A DNA stretch of 64,000 nucleotides from Datisca glomerata (Eukaryota; Streptophyta; Magnoliopsida; Cucurbitales; Datiscaceae): contig QANY01004770.1 in the NCBI GenBank assembly GCA_003255025.1, forward strand, positions 310,001 to 374,000, given 5' to 3'. The first letter of the stretch is position 1. Every line of letters begins with the position of its first letter. The position numbers and the translations under genes were made by a program. The notes beneath the pieces were generated by a model that was given only the letters and a program-made list of their open reading frames with translations, did no database searches and had not been told where the DNA came from. Shown here piece after piece: positions 34,992 to 45,621 of this stretch.

Positions 34992-35809
34992 CTCATTGAG
35001 ATAGTTTGGGCAGTTGCGTTTCTAATGACCAACGGATCCACAATGATGTCACTTGTCTTTCGACTTGTCCATTTTTGCAGTGCCCTTGCCTTTCGCAGCT
35101 TTTGAGTTCTGCTTCTTAGCCTTCTTGGAACCTTTCCTTTGTTTCTTTTTAGCGTTAGTGGTGGAAGGCTTGCTTTCAGTAAAGTTTACCTCTCCAGTCT
35201 TCCTCTTGCCCTTCAAAAATAGGGTCTCAGTATTTTACAATTTCCTTTATCAGCTTAGAAAGTGAGTACCTCAACTTATTCATTGAAAAATTAAGTTTAA
35301 AGTTCTAAAAAGTGTCAGGCAGAGTCTCAAAGATCATATCAACTTGTATCTTGCCATCTACCTCAGAACCCATGATCTCCATCTCATTTAGATAACTAAT
35401 GATCAACATCATATGTTCTCTTACAAGAGTTTCAGGTTTCATCCTGCAATTCGTGAAGTTTCGCACAAGTGCTTGTTTGGCTTGACGACACTACTCTCTG
35501 AACATGTCGGTGATGTTCAACATCACATCAGCGACAGTTTTCATGCTCTGATGCTGTTGTTGCAACACTTTGCTAATAGAAGTCAAGATGTAGCACCTGG
35601 TGACCTCGTCAGAATGCAGCCAAGAAGTATAAGCATTCTTTTCCTCTTGAGTCAATTCAGTAATTGGCTCAAGGGGACAATGGGGTGGTGATCACAAACT
35701 TGTGCTTTTCTACCATCAACACGATATCAAGATTACGTTTTCAATCTACATGATTTTCACCAGTAAGTTTATTCGTGTTTAAGATAGTTGAGAGTGGGTA
35801 TAGCGACAT
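34992..35809 (-). pseudogene. Copia gag with zinc knuckle (decayed)
   Basis: The minus-strand ATG at 35809 opens MSLYPLSTILNTNKLTGENHVD, close to the classic copia gag start, with NLDIVLMVEKHKFV next. Later parts read ETLVREHMMLIISYLNEMEIMGSEVDGKIQVDMIFETLPDTF (35440-35310) and a Lys-rich stretch. A CHHCGSVGHxKRNC knuckle at about 35050-35000 has a stop inside. Frameshifts divide it. It precedes pol directly as in a single Gag-Pol reading. Confidence 0.8.
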
Positions 35810-37508
35810 AATTATTGAAAAGAATAAATAAAGCGGTGTGAATAAATACTCAATCATTTAAGAAAGTACGATGCATGATGTAAATACCTAAATATTTAAA
35901 AATCCAATAAAAAATATTTCTTCCATGATATTACGATCAACAATGATAGCTTGTCTCATCTAAGGACAATGTCCAAGCTACCTCATATCGCATCGAGGCT
36001 CCTCTCATTTGGTTAATGCTTCTCAAGATGTCACTACATCTAGCATAACCAATCACCAATGGTTTTGGTCACCTTAGCCCAATTGACTAGCCCATATAAG
36101 GGATTCCAATGTACTTCGGTCTAAGTGTTTAGCCAACGAATCGGTTTTAAAGGTTGTTATGAACTAACAGTCTGTCTAGAGACGGTCATGCCTTTCTACT
36201 TCCTTTACAAGCTTTAGTTTTTTAAGCAACTCGATGACTTAAAACGACATGATTCCAAAGTTTCTTCCATTGAAGAGAGGACCGCTAGGGCGGCTGTAAT
36301 CCATTTATCGTGCCACGATCAAGTTTGCATTGGAAACTTGAGAACGTTTCAACGTAAATGACTTTCCCACTTAGTTTTTGGAAAAATAGATTTTTTGTTG
36401 TGTTTTAAAAAAATTACAACTCTTTATTAATTTGGAAAAAACAAGTTTCAAGGATTATTAACTTTTATAAAATTTAAATCCCAATTTAAAATTTATAACT
36501 TTTATAAAATTAGCATTGTATTTAAATTTTAAACCATTATAAATAAAACTACAATGATGCATGTACATACTACATGACATTTTGATACTGGCATATCCCA
36601 ATTTCTATATGATATGTTATATGATGATGCGAGATTCATAATAAATCATTTATTCAAAATTAATCTTCTTATTGTCTCATTTCTAATTACAACCCATAAA
36701 AAATAATCTATAAATTATAATTAATTTAAATATTAATTTTTGTGGCTTTTGTAATTGTCTCTGTCCTTCAGAAAGTCTCACCAATTTGTAACTCTTTACA
36801 AAAGTGCATTCTCATTTTAAAATTAAAAATTCAAAAATTAAATTTCAAAAATTTTAATTCAAATTTCAAATTTCAAAAATTCAAAATTTATATTTTGATC
36901 AAAACCTTTAATTAAGGAAAACTATTCTTCTAATTAAATAATCTCAATATAATCCTATTAAAATATAAAATTCAAAAGATAAAAGATAAATGGATAATCA
37001 TCTTTTAAATTCAAAATTCAAAAGATATAATAGATAATTATCCTTTTGAATCAAATCCAAAATATAAAAGGATAAAAAAAGATACTTATCTTTTAAAATC
37101 AAATTTTAAAAGATAAAATTGATAATTATCTTTTAAATATCTGATATCATATATTTTGAATTTTAATTATCTTTTATTTGTTTAAAAACTAAAAAGTAAA
37201 TTTCAAACTATTAAATATAAAAGATGAGATTAGGATTTTTGTGAAAAATCACTGAGTTTTCTAAACTCTAATTGTTATCGCTTAGGGTTTCATAAACCCT
37301 AATCACCACGCAGGGCACGACAGTGGACAGCAGGAGGCGGTGCGGTATGGTGGCAGCGGCCAGCGACTTTTCTGGCAGCATTTCTGGTGACTTTCCGATG
37401 ATGTTTCCCGTGACTTCTTCCGGCGGCAGTTTTCTTGTGGCAACAACTTCCGACGATGGCGATATTACATTAAATTTATCAAAAATTACAACTTTTGCAA
37501 GAAAATAA
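35810..37508 (-). repeat. Copia leader plus family A-like segment
   Basis: 35810-36360 has the layout of a long copia leader: CCGCCCTAGCGGTCCTC is visible on minus, like the CTAAGGCGG block of family A. 36890-37508 (plus sense) instead resembles 80-620 and 60680-61100: it has GATCAAAACC(T)TTTAATTA, then AAAAGATAAAAGATAAAT-rich DNA and a GC-rich island from 37310. The primer-binding site expected next to the 5' LTR was not found and seems lost with the inner part of that LTR. Confidence 0.5.
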
Positions 37509-39177
37509 AGGGTAAACTACAGATTTTCCCCTTATAGTTTGGGGTAATTTTTATTTTAGACTCTACACTTTAAAAATTTATAAAGTAGACCATACAATTA
37601 CTTTTTGCATTCACATTAGACCTTCCATAGCACATCTTCTTAAAAATATTAACGGTCCTACGTGTCAATACGTGGCAAATTATTTAACGCCACATCACTC
37701 ATTTTTTGCTCTAGTAGCCACATCACCAATTACCCTATTATTTTCCCATTCTTCTTCCTTCTTCTCTCTGAGTCTGTTTCTTTCTTCCCTTTCTCTCTTA
37801 TGCAGAAAATATAGAACAACGACATCATAGATTTAAGGATTTTGAAAAGCCCCATTGTGGATCCAATGAGATTTCTTTGAGCTTTATATCTCTCTCTCTC
37901 TCTACACACACACAGAAGAGGAATACTCAAGAGCACAAAAGGTGAAAAGCGACTTATTTTCTGCATTTTTTCTCGGCTACCTTAGTCTTCTTCTTCTACA
38001 AAAAGGTTCTCTGGTTTTATTCCTTTTCTTCATTTACCATACTTATCATTTAAATAGAGGTTATGAGCTTGTAAATAGTTGCAATGGTGTCTCTGTTTGA
38101 TTGAAGATGTGTTAGCTTAGTGGGATTTGATTGTCCCTTTGATAATTCCAAATGGGGAGAGTTCGTTTGGTGAATTTAATGATAGTTCTTTCATTTTGAA
38201 ACTAGCATTAAATTGGAAACTCTAATCCTCTCTCTGTCTTCAATAACAAGAGTCTTGAACGGGAGATTTGGCTCAAGAATCACCTTTTTTGTCTTAATCC
38301 CTTTCAAGTTGTTTGTCTTCTTGTTGGAGTTCATTTTCTTAAAGGAAATTGAACCAATATTTGACTTTCTCATTGATTCTGATGTTTGTTTTCTTGAAGC
38401 TTTATGTTCCCAAGCTGACTGATTATTCATCCATGGTTCAATGGGCTAAAACATAGCATTTTTGTGTCACAATTTCTTTTAATGTTGATACAAGTAATGA
38501 TAGAGATAAACCCATTATCTTTTTCTATTTAATTCACACAATCATTAACTTCTCTTGCGAAAACTAGCTATTTCTTCCACATGCTCAAATGGATAAAAAA
38601 AACTTAATTACAATTAATTATAAAAATAAGAACTTTATGGAGAATATTGGCTGAGAAACATAGAAGAATGAGGCAATATCTTTGATGGGTTTTGTCAAAA
38701 ATTCAAATTTGAAAAACTCAGATATATTTTGATAAAACAAGAACGAAATAGGCAGAATTTTTAAATGGGTATTGATCGAAAACTCAAATTTGGAAGAAAT
38801 AAATACAATAAAGATTTTTTTAAAACAAATCACATAAAAAGATGAACTGATTAATTAAAACCTAACTTACCCTTAGTTTGATTTTGGATTGCCTTCTTTT
38901 TAAATTGAATAGGAAGAGGAGGAGGAAGAAGATGATGAATCTGAGTGTGACAGATGATTGGTGATGGAGCTGCCAGATTACATGAGATTTTAAGAATAGC
39001 AAAGGAGTGAAGCGAGAACATAGAGGTATAGAGAGAGAGAGGAAACTCAGGGAAAAAGAAAGGGGGATTAAGGGTAATTTGGGCAATTCTTCCCATGTGG
39101 CTACTGGAGTAATTTGGGTAATTCTTATATTTCACGGTCCACAGAATATTTTAACACATTACCCATCATGAATATCA
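37509..39177. mobile_element. Mutator-like non-autonomous insertion
   Basis: The left end starts AGGGTAAACTACAGATTTTC with CCTTATAGTTTGGGG, TTAAAAATATTAACGGTCC and CTAGTAGCCACATCACCAAT. The right end, reverse-complemented (39150-39000), gives TTAAAATATTCTGTGGACC, CTCCAGTAGCCACAT and a pyrimidine tract, so long imperfect inverted repeats bound the segment. The last ~80 bp of the right repeat is missing. No transposase frame is evident. It lies exactly where the inner half of the copia 5' LTR should be. Confidence 0.5.
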
Positions 39178-39992
39178 GTAACAAGGGAGGGGATGTAAAA
39201 TTATCGTTTTACCCATCTTGTTATTATTTCCTTAACTTTTTTATTGACTGTGAATAAGAAAAATATAATAATGAATTGTCTCGTACAATTCACAAGTCTT
39301 AATCAATGGCTCAATTCATTAAATATCAGGTCCGGTTTAATTATTCACACACCCACCAATAAAGCATAAGGTGATATTGTTACTTTCACAATCTAAACAT
39401 GAATTTTCATATTTGTGAATTACGAACTCCAATATAGTTGAATTACGATTCCAACAGGTGAGATATTGTCCGTCAATTTGAACTCACCCATTTGACATAT
39501 CAAAGATCTCAAGTAACTAAGTCAAACTACGTATTCAACTCAGGATTAAGGTAATTATGAAAATGCCCTTAAGGTGTAATAATTAAATTTAAAGCTAGGT
39601 AAACAGTTTTTGCTCTAAATTAATTTGTTACCGCTCTATTCAACATCTTACATAACACGTCTAGGTTAACTGTCTGAGTCTCCACTCTCATTCCTCGAGA
39701 CTAACATCCATTGGTTCAACCTAACAGTTGTAATCGGATTCGATTGCCCGATCAATCCTACGACTGTAAATAACGTTCTGAACTATTTCAAAAGCGTTTA
39801 TCTTGAAGACCCCCTCTGTTTTTACTCTTCTTACTTTGATAATAGTTCCAAGACTTGAGTAAGTTTTAAACACACTTTAATTAAAGGAAAACCTTTATTT
39901 ATTCATTAAATTCAATAATACAAAATGTCTCAGAAATAACTAAATACTCATAAATAGTTATTACACCCTACTTTATGGACATAATTCCAACA
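39178..39992 (-). repeat. Partial 5' LTR of the copia element
   Basis: It aligns over ~815 bp with 31139-31944 of the 3' LTR and ends in AATTCCAACA followed by the TTAGC target duplication. Many point differences between the LTRs mark an old insertion. The remaining ~1070 bp of the LTR and the primer site are absent. Confidence 0.8.
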
Positions 39993-41135
39993 TTAGCACC
40001 ACTAGCAATTATAGCATCAGCATATAGAGTTCTACCTAAAATGTTGTTTATGTTGTTAATACCCTTTTGGGTCCAAAGGATGGCTGGAACATTCCATAAC
40101 TTCACCCAAGTTGGTATGGTACCATCTCTTCTTTGTTAAGTTGCAACTTTGGGTTCCAGTCTTTGAGAATAAGTGGTTTACCCAACATGTATCAGGGTCC
40201 TCCTTTAAGAACAATCAATTTGCTCTCATGAGTTTGAAACTTGAAGAAGAAGAAACCATTATCATTCTCAGCAACTTCTGTCAAGCCTCTCCTTTCCCAT
40301 AGTCGAAATGTTGCCTGATTAACCTGACTAAAGGCTGGTTTTTATCCCAGAAAGTAACCAATCGGTGTATTTTCCCAAAGCTTTAAGCCATTCTTAACCA
40401 CTACGTCTTGGATTTTATATTTGTCGTTTAAAACATCTCTAGTAGGCTTTCCATCTAAAGTTCCAAAGGAAACATTAGGCCACCTTACCATGTCAATCCA
40501 TCATGTTCTAATATATTCTGTAGAAGTTATATATTCGGGAATGACAAATTTTTCATGTTCTTGCATAGAGCCAATAAGGGAAGCATAGGCCAAATTCTTT
40601 GAAACATCATTTTTAGGTATAGGGTTTTTAATAGGCGAGGGTAAAACAGGAAAATCCTCTTCTCCCTCGATATCTCCATCAAAACCCTCATCAATTAGGT
40701 TAGTATCACGAGATTCAATCCCTAAGCTCAAAGAAGAATTGTCGTTATCAACTTTAATGTTGTCATCCTCATTTACTAAAACCTGAATGTTATACTAAGG
40801 GTTTTCTTTTGAATCTCTATTTTTAGGTGGTCGTCACGGTGTTTAGGACCCAGATTCAACCCTGTATTAATTACATCGTTCAATATAACAACATTAAAGG
40901 ATTTTTAGAACACTCATCCAATAGGTTTTTACCTCCTTGTAAACCATGAACATCGTGCACCGATTCACACCTCGTCTCTTTCATCCTTTAATTACAACAA
41001 CAAGAAACAATCAAACCACCTCCAAACACGGGTTCGGATCTAGAGGAAGGAACACCATGGACACGATAATCAAAAAACCCTACGAGCTTAGAGATAGAAG
41101 CTCTAGGAGGAGATTGAATCCAATAATAATAATGT
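39993..41135 (-). pseudogene. LINE ORF1 (DUF4283-type), interrupted
   Basis: On minus, 40731-40501 is open (LGIESRDTNLIDEGFDGDIE, EEDFPVLPSPIKN) and leads into a DUF4283-like RNA-binding region: IGYFLGxKPAF and TFRLWERRGLTEVAENDNGFFFFKF near 40370-40240, and IPTWVKLWNVPAILWTQKGI near 40110-40055, then GRTLYADAIIASGA at the insertion point. It continues at 30065 with MSYAKVCIEID. Frameshifts and stops are present. Plant L1-like ORF1 proteins bind element RNA. The 5' end near 41135 is approximate. Confidence 0.8.
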
Positions 41136-41350
41136 AAATTTTCAGTACATTTAAATGTTGTAAATTTAAAACAAAAGAAAATAATAGTGGTAATTTTCTC
41201 ATATTCATAATTAAACTATTACAAATAAAAAGAATTTTAGATAGGTCATGCATCACCTAGAGATGATAAATTTATATATTTATAATAAAACTATTCATCA
41301 TTTCGAGTTGATAAATTATCTACAAGAATTTTCTAATTGAAGAACGCACG
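41136..41350. other. Spacer between LINE and CACTA element
   Basis: Short AT-rich sequence with no recognised feature. The three bases before the CACTA end are ACG, against AAG after the other end, a possible 3-bp target duplication with one mismatch. Confidence 0.4.
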
Positions 41351-41369
41351 CACTGCTACACAAGGGGGT

Positions 41370-41695
41370 TAGATGACGGGTAAAATCCGTAATTATAACC
41401 ATGTATTGACGGCTGACCAACTGTCATCTACTGTGATGTCATCTTTAGTCATTTAAAAAAACTATCATTATAAGGGGGTACAATGACAAAGATTCCTCGT
41501 CATCGTAGGTACTGTGAAAAGTATATAAATGACGAAAAATCCCCGACATCTTAGTCGCCGCAAAAAGTATAAAGATGACGGGGATTCCCCGTCATCTAAA
41601 GTTACTCCACGTAGACTTTAGATGATGGGGAATCTCCGTCATCGTAGGTATCGTATAAAGTAAATAGATGACGGGGAATCCCCGTCATCTAAAGT
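41370..41695. repeat. CACTA subterminal palindromic repeats
   Basis: Copies of a 25-bp near-perfect palindrome with 12-bp arms (AGATGACGGGGA and reverse complement, one central base) lie at 41573-41597 and 41666-41690. Degenerate copies lie near 41371, 41503 and 41622. Subterminal repeats of this kind are the usual transposase binding sites of CACTA elements. Confidence 0.7.
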
Positions 41696-43535
41696 TCAAG
41701 AAAAGAAAAAATAAATAAAACTTTTATTTAATCAAATTCCCCCAGCTATATGAGAATATTTTCTGAAAGGAAACTTAGTCTGATTATTTCTCTTGTTTCT
41801 TGATTTCTCATTTCTACCAACATGCATAAACTAAGATAAAGCAATGAAAACTTCAGTTGAAAAAGACAAACTAGTTCAGAATTGTTTGGATTAGTGTTAA
41901 CAAAAAGTGGTAACAGATTGTGTAAAATCAAAGGACATTCCCAATTTGTATGTGCGTAGGATCTTAAAGACCAACCGGAACATGTAAATTACTCTCCACT
42001 TGCCTAAGATCGGCAAAGAAAGATGCATAAAATTCATATCGAAAATGATGATAACAATGATGAAACTCCTTACCTCTGTAAGAGATCTCGTGGTACGACA
42101 TATGATTCAAGTCCATCTAACTCCTCCCATGAAACCTCCAAGTATACCTTTCCATGTACTTTTCACTTCTTAATAATTTTAGTTATATTAGAAATGAAGA
42201 TAATTGTGAAGCTCATGGCTCAAACTATGTTAGCAACTATATAAACACAAGTTCCTCTTACGCTTATAATCCAATATAAGGGTACTTAGCATAGTTTGTA
42301 GAAGATATTAGGATTTGAAGATAATCCATACAAGAATTGTAGTCTTGGTATAGAGAACGTTCATACATTATGAATTGGAAGCCTCAATCTTAAGTCTGAT
42401 GAAGCAGAGCGTAAATTGGCAAATCTCAGCACATCTCGTTTAGCAATCTTCGGAAAGATATACTCATCTAAAGAAATGAAGGATCATCAGTAAGCCAGTT
42501 AGTGTTAAAAGGACATGACATCTTTTGGTTCTCATCCCAAATATTAAATAGCATAAAAGAAAGATTGAATAAAGAAAGAAAGGAAGAAACAAAGGTAATG
42601 GAAGGGACACAAAAATAAGGGAAGAAAACCCTATTTTCTCAAGAGGCCGCTCAAAGAATTGAGCACATATCTGCTGCAGTTTGACACGTTGAAATGAATG
42701 TTGAGCAAGAACACTGGAAAGATGAAGATGTTAATTGGCATATGCAATTTTCATCAGAAGAAGTGTAATTTTGTCAATGGACTTTACAAGGAGTAAATAT
42801 AAAGATAAGTTTTTATACTTCATTATGTTTATCAAAATACAGAGCTTACATATAGAAAAGAAACAAATGTGAGTAACAAACTCAGAAACTTTCTAACCCT
42901 CCATCTAAAGAAAGAAGATAAAGAAAGAAAAAAGGGGACAAGAAACTCATTTCGCTTCAAGAATTACAGAAACTAAGGCATATGAAAATCTTGACAAAAT
43001 TTAGGATCATCCAGCCACAAAGTCGATAATCTACAAAACTTCTAGGCTAACACATCGTAATAAGGTTCATGTCATTTAAAAACTTAGTATTCCTCTTAAC
43101 CAGACATACCAAAATAGACACAAAATGAAACAAACTATTATGGTTCGGGGAAACAAACAAAAAAATACTGGTTATAGACATTAAAGAGAAATTCATGTTT
43201 AAATTCATTATTCAAAAACTAGCTTTAGCTTAAGAAAAAAAAAGTAAGAAACGGGAAGAAAAACACTGCTTACCTATGCACAACATCAGAATCTACTAAG
43301 TGACACTTGGGTTTCAAATATGCAAACTTCTAGTTGATAGTTCATGCTTCCCCCTAAGAATCCCATAAAGGCAACAATATGTATTATATAATAGTTCTCA
43401 ACAAGAAACAAAATACTTCACTCCATCCAAGACAATTGTTGCTACAAAAACTAGACATAATTTTGACACTGTCAAAGAGAGTTCAAACCTTATTGTTTGT
43501 TCAAACAAAATTAGACTTTTCTTTTTCAGTTCAGG

Positions 43536-43562
43536 GTGCGTGTGTGTGTGTGTGTGTGTGTG
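43536..43562. repeat. (GT)n microsatellite
   Basis: About 13 GT dinucleotides inside the CACTA element, followed by GGTGGGTTGGGGGGG. Antisense and sense frames across it are not genes. Confidence 0.9.
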
Positions 43563-43686
43563 TTGGTGGGTTGGGGGGGTAGAGGTCAGAACAATATCTA
43601 CATTAAGGATGCTTATCCATAGGAAACATCTTCCTAGAGCCAGTATATCAATCATATAAGTAGGAAAACTATGTAGGCTTATGGAA

Positions 43687-43933
43687 CTACACCATTTCAA
43701 ATATTCTTATGGTCCAATGAATTCTCCTTATCCTTGCACTTGTAAACTCTTTGCTTCTTTGAACCTTTTGTCTTCTTTGCAAAGGAAATTCCCTCAGATG
43801 AATTTTTTTGAAGAACAAAGTTGTCTCTAATCGATTTAACAATCTGACAAGCAGCTTCCTGCAGCAATGGAAAAATTGTAGCATAAGATAAGATCCCATT
43901 ATAACAATCTGAAAAAATACTTTTTACAAACAA
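43687..43933 (-). pseudogene. Possible further captured exon, unassigned
   Basis: On minus, a frame containing CYNGILSYATIFPLLQEAACQIVKSI and DNFVLQKNSSEGISF, followed by a Lys-rich KKTKGSKKQRVYK tail, is better ordered than the surrounding DNA and lies next to the FtsH-like fragments inside the same CACTA element. I do not recognise it. It may be another exon of the same donor gene, of a second donor, or chance. Confidence 0.25.
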
Positions 43934-44049
43934 TTAAATCAAAATGGAACGGGAAAAAAAACTTGTATTTGATTTCACTAACAATTAAATCAAAATGACA
44001 CAATTCTTAATTAAATCAAAAGGTAAAAAATAGTTCATATATAGGTGTC

Positions 44050-44731
44050 TGGAAAATAGCAAGCAAGGATAGCAATCGCTACTTCTCTGTATGTCAATCT
44101 AAGTTTTAGTTCTTCAGGAATTTCAGTACTTTCTTCTGACCTATTTCAAAAGTACACTTTTGCTGCAAACCATTTTATTAATGAAATATAAGAAACGGAC
44201 AATCAATTATGGATAAAGAATGAGCAGATGAATAGTTAGGCAAGAGGTTGCTCACCTCTTCAAAGCCTCTAGCAACTCTTCTCATCCAATGTAATCCAGA
44301 TCTTTTCTAGCAGTTAAAATTCCAGCTTCATTCACGTCATTGGATATAAGTAACATAAGACTATCTTCTCTAAGGAGAACAAGCTCTAACTCTACATTTA
44401 AAGATAAATTACAATATATTCTCCAACTCTGCCCCCATAAAATCTTTTGTTTGCTCAGTTATTTCCTGGAGTAGGACTTCTTTTTCCTCTTCAGAACGAA
44501 AATATTTATTTCTAGCATGCACATGTTATGCACAAACATCCAGATATAAAAAAAAACATCAGTTTTAGTATATCATCTTTAATGCTGAACCATTGAGAAA
44601 GTTACCTTCAATATAGCCAGTCTACCATCTTTGGATGGCAAACCAACTCTTATAATCTTGTCAAAACGGCCCTTTCTCAATAGTGCTAGATCTAGAATAT
44701 CCAGTCTATTTATAGCACCAATAACTAGAAC
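44050..44731 (-). pseudogene. Captured FtsHi-like AAA+ gene fragments
   Basis: Minus strand. A 126-nt exon at 44731-44606 with good splice borders (TTTGTAG before, GTAACT after) encodes [19 protein letters not shown], then [20 protein letters not shown] and AILK. This is the AAA+ sensor/arginine-finger region of FtsH ATPases. Next come HARNKYFRSEEEKEVLLQE and GAELENIL (44522-44410), NEAGILTARKDLDYIG and EELLEALK (44335-44245), then STEIPEELKLRLTYREVA and ACYFP (about 44135-44055). Order and spacing match plant FtsH-like proteins, closest from memory to chloroplast FtsHi1. Splice acceptors of the second and third exons have lost AG, stops occur (IG then stop), and N- and C-terminal parts are missing. 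In intact FtsHi proteins this part binds ATP at the chloroplast envelope. This copy is a dead captured fragment. Confidence 0.75.
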
Positions 44732-45234
44732 CTACAAAGCCTAAGTTAGTGGTAAAAGCAGCCAAGTTTACTCTCCAACGCAAGAGTTGGTGTAAAAGCA
44801 CACATGCGATGTAGAAACCTTAAAGCCATCCATCTTAGTCAGTGTCTGAAGAAAGCCTTATTCCCTTTCTGCTCCCCCCTAAACAATCATGATTTATGAA
44901 ATACAACCACTCGTAATGGTGATACGCAACTCTATCAATTAAATCAAGTTAGTTAAAATAAATGCATCTAATTGATTCTTAACCCCAGAGGTTGCACAAT
45001 GCTTGGATTATGGTACCAGAAGCACATTAGACAAATTTAAGAAGATAAATGCCTAAAAAATAATGTAACGTGATAGATCTCTCCCAACAATCCGCGTTAG
45101 GGTTATGGTACGAGAACTCATGCTCGTCGTTAGCGCACAAAGTGTCGAAAGCCAAGGCATAGCACCTTGGTCAAAGCTTAGTCCATCGCCAAAAACATCG
45201 TTTTCCTTCAAGATCCCAGTGAGTTTGTCCTCTC

Positions 45235-45360
45235 TTACGACTGTTCGAGAGAGATCGAGAGTGAGAGAGATCGAGATTCGAGAAAGAGATCGAGAGTGCG
45301 AGAAAGATAAAAAAAGAGATGGAGAGAGATAGAGCGAGAGAGGGGGGAAGGGAGAAAGAA
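45235..45360 (+). repeat. Purine-rich GAGA/CGAGA tract
   Basis: A low-complexity run of GAGAGAGATCGAGA-like words near the CACTA right end. The 75-residue frame across it is Arg/Glu repeats and is not taken as a gene. Confidence 0.7.
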
Positions 45361-45621
45361 GTGTAAAAGATGAGATTAAGGTGGCTTAAATAAGATGGCA
45401 TTTTCGAAAATAAAATGAACTTTGACTGACTTTTTATACTATAAAACGATGACAGTTTATTTTCACGTTGTCATCGTAAGTAAGACATTTATGACATTTA
45501 ATAAAAAGCTGTCATATTATCAAAATTAACTCACCCAACACCTTTTTTCTTTGATAGGTTTTGCAAAACTGTCATTGTACTAAATAAGTGACTGTCATTG
45601 TAGCACATTTTTGTAGTAGTG

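Larger units (their letters stand above)
30066..39992 (-). mobile_element. Ty1/copia element inserted in the LINE
   Basis: The outer ends are TGTTGGATTA (30066) and AATTCCAACA (ending 39992), i.e. TG...CA with TGTTGGA inverted ends. The flanking five bases are TTAAC (30061-30065) and TTAGC (39993-39997), a target duplication with one mismatch. On minus, the element reads gag, zinc knuckle, protease, integrase, RT and RNase H, polypurine tract, 3' LTR. The host LINE reads collinearly across the empty site (ASGA, K, MSYAKVCIEID). The 5' LTR survives only in its outer ~815 bp. Coding frames have many stops, so the element is inactive. Confidence 0.85.
41351..45621. mobile_element. CACTA-type transposon, non-autonomous
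   Basis: The left end is CACTGCTACACAAGGGGG (41351). The right end reads CACTACTACAAAAATGTGCT on the minus strand (ending 45621). Both match the CACT(A/G)CTAC termini of plant CACTA elements. Subterminal regions are packed with GATGACGGGGA/TCCCCGTCATC on the left and CTGTCAT/ATGACAG words on the right. No transposase (Tnp1/Tnp2-like) frame is visible. The middle holds exon fragments of an FtsH-like gene, a (GT)n run and a purine-rich GAGA tract. The 4.27-kb length and captured exons fit a non-autonomous, gene-carrying CACTA. Confidence 0.75.

Noticed and set aside
43379..43700. Frames across the (GT)n run on both strands
   Set aside because: Driven by the microsatellite and short; no similarity.
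45105..45401. Arg/Glu-rich 75-residue frame and its antisense
   Set aside because: Purine-rich low-complexity sequence near the CACTA end.
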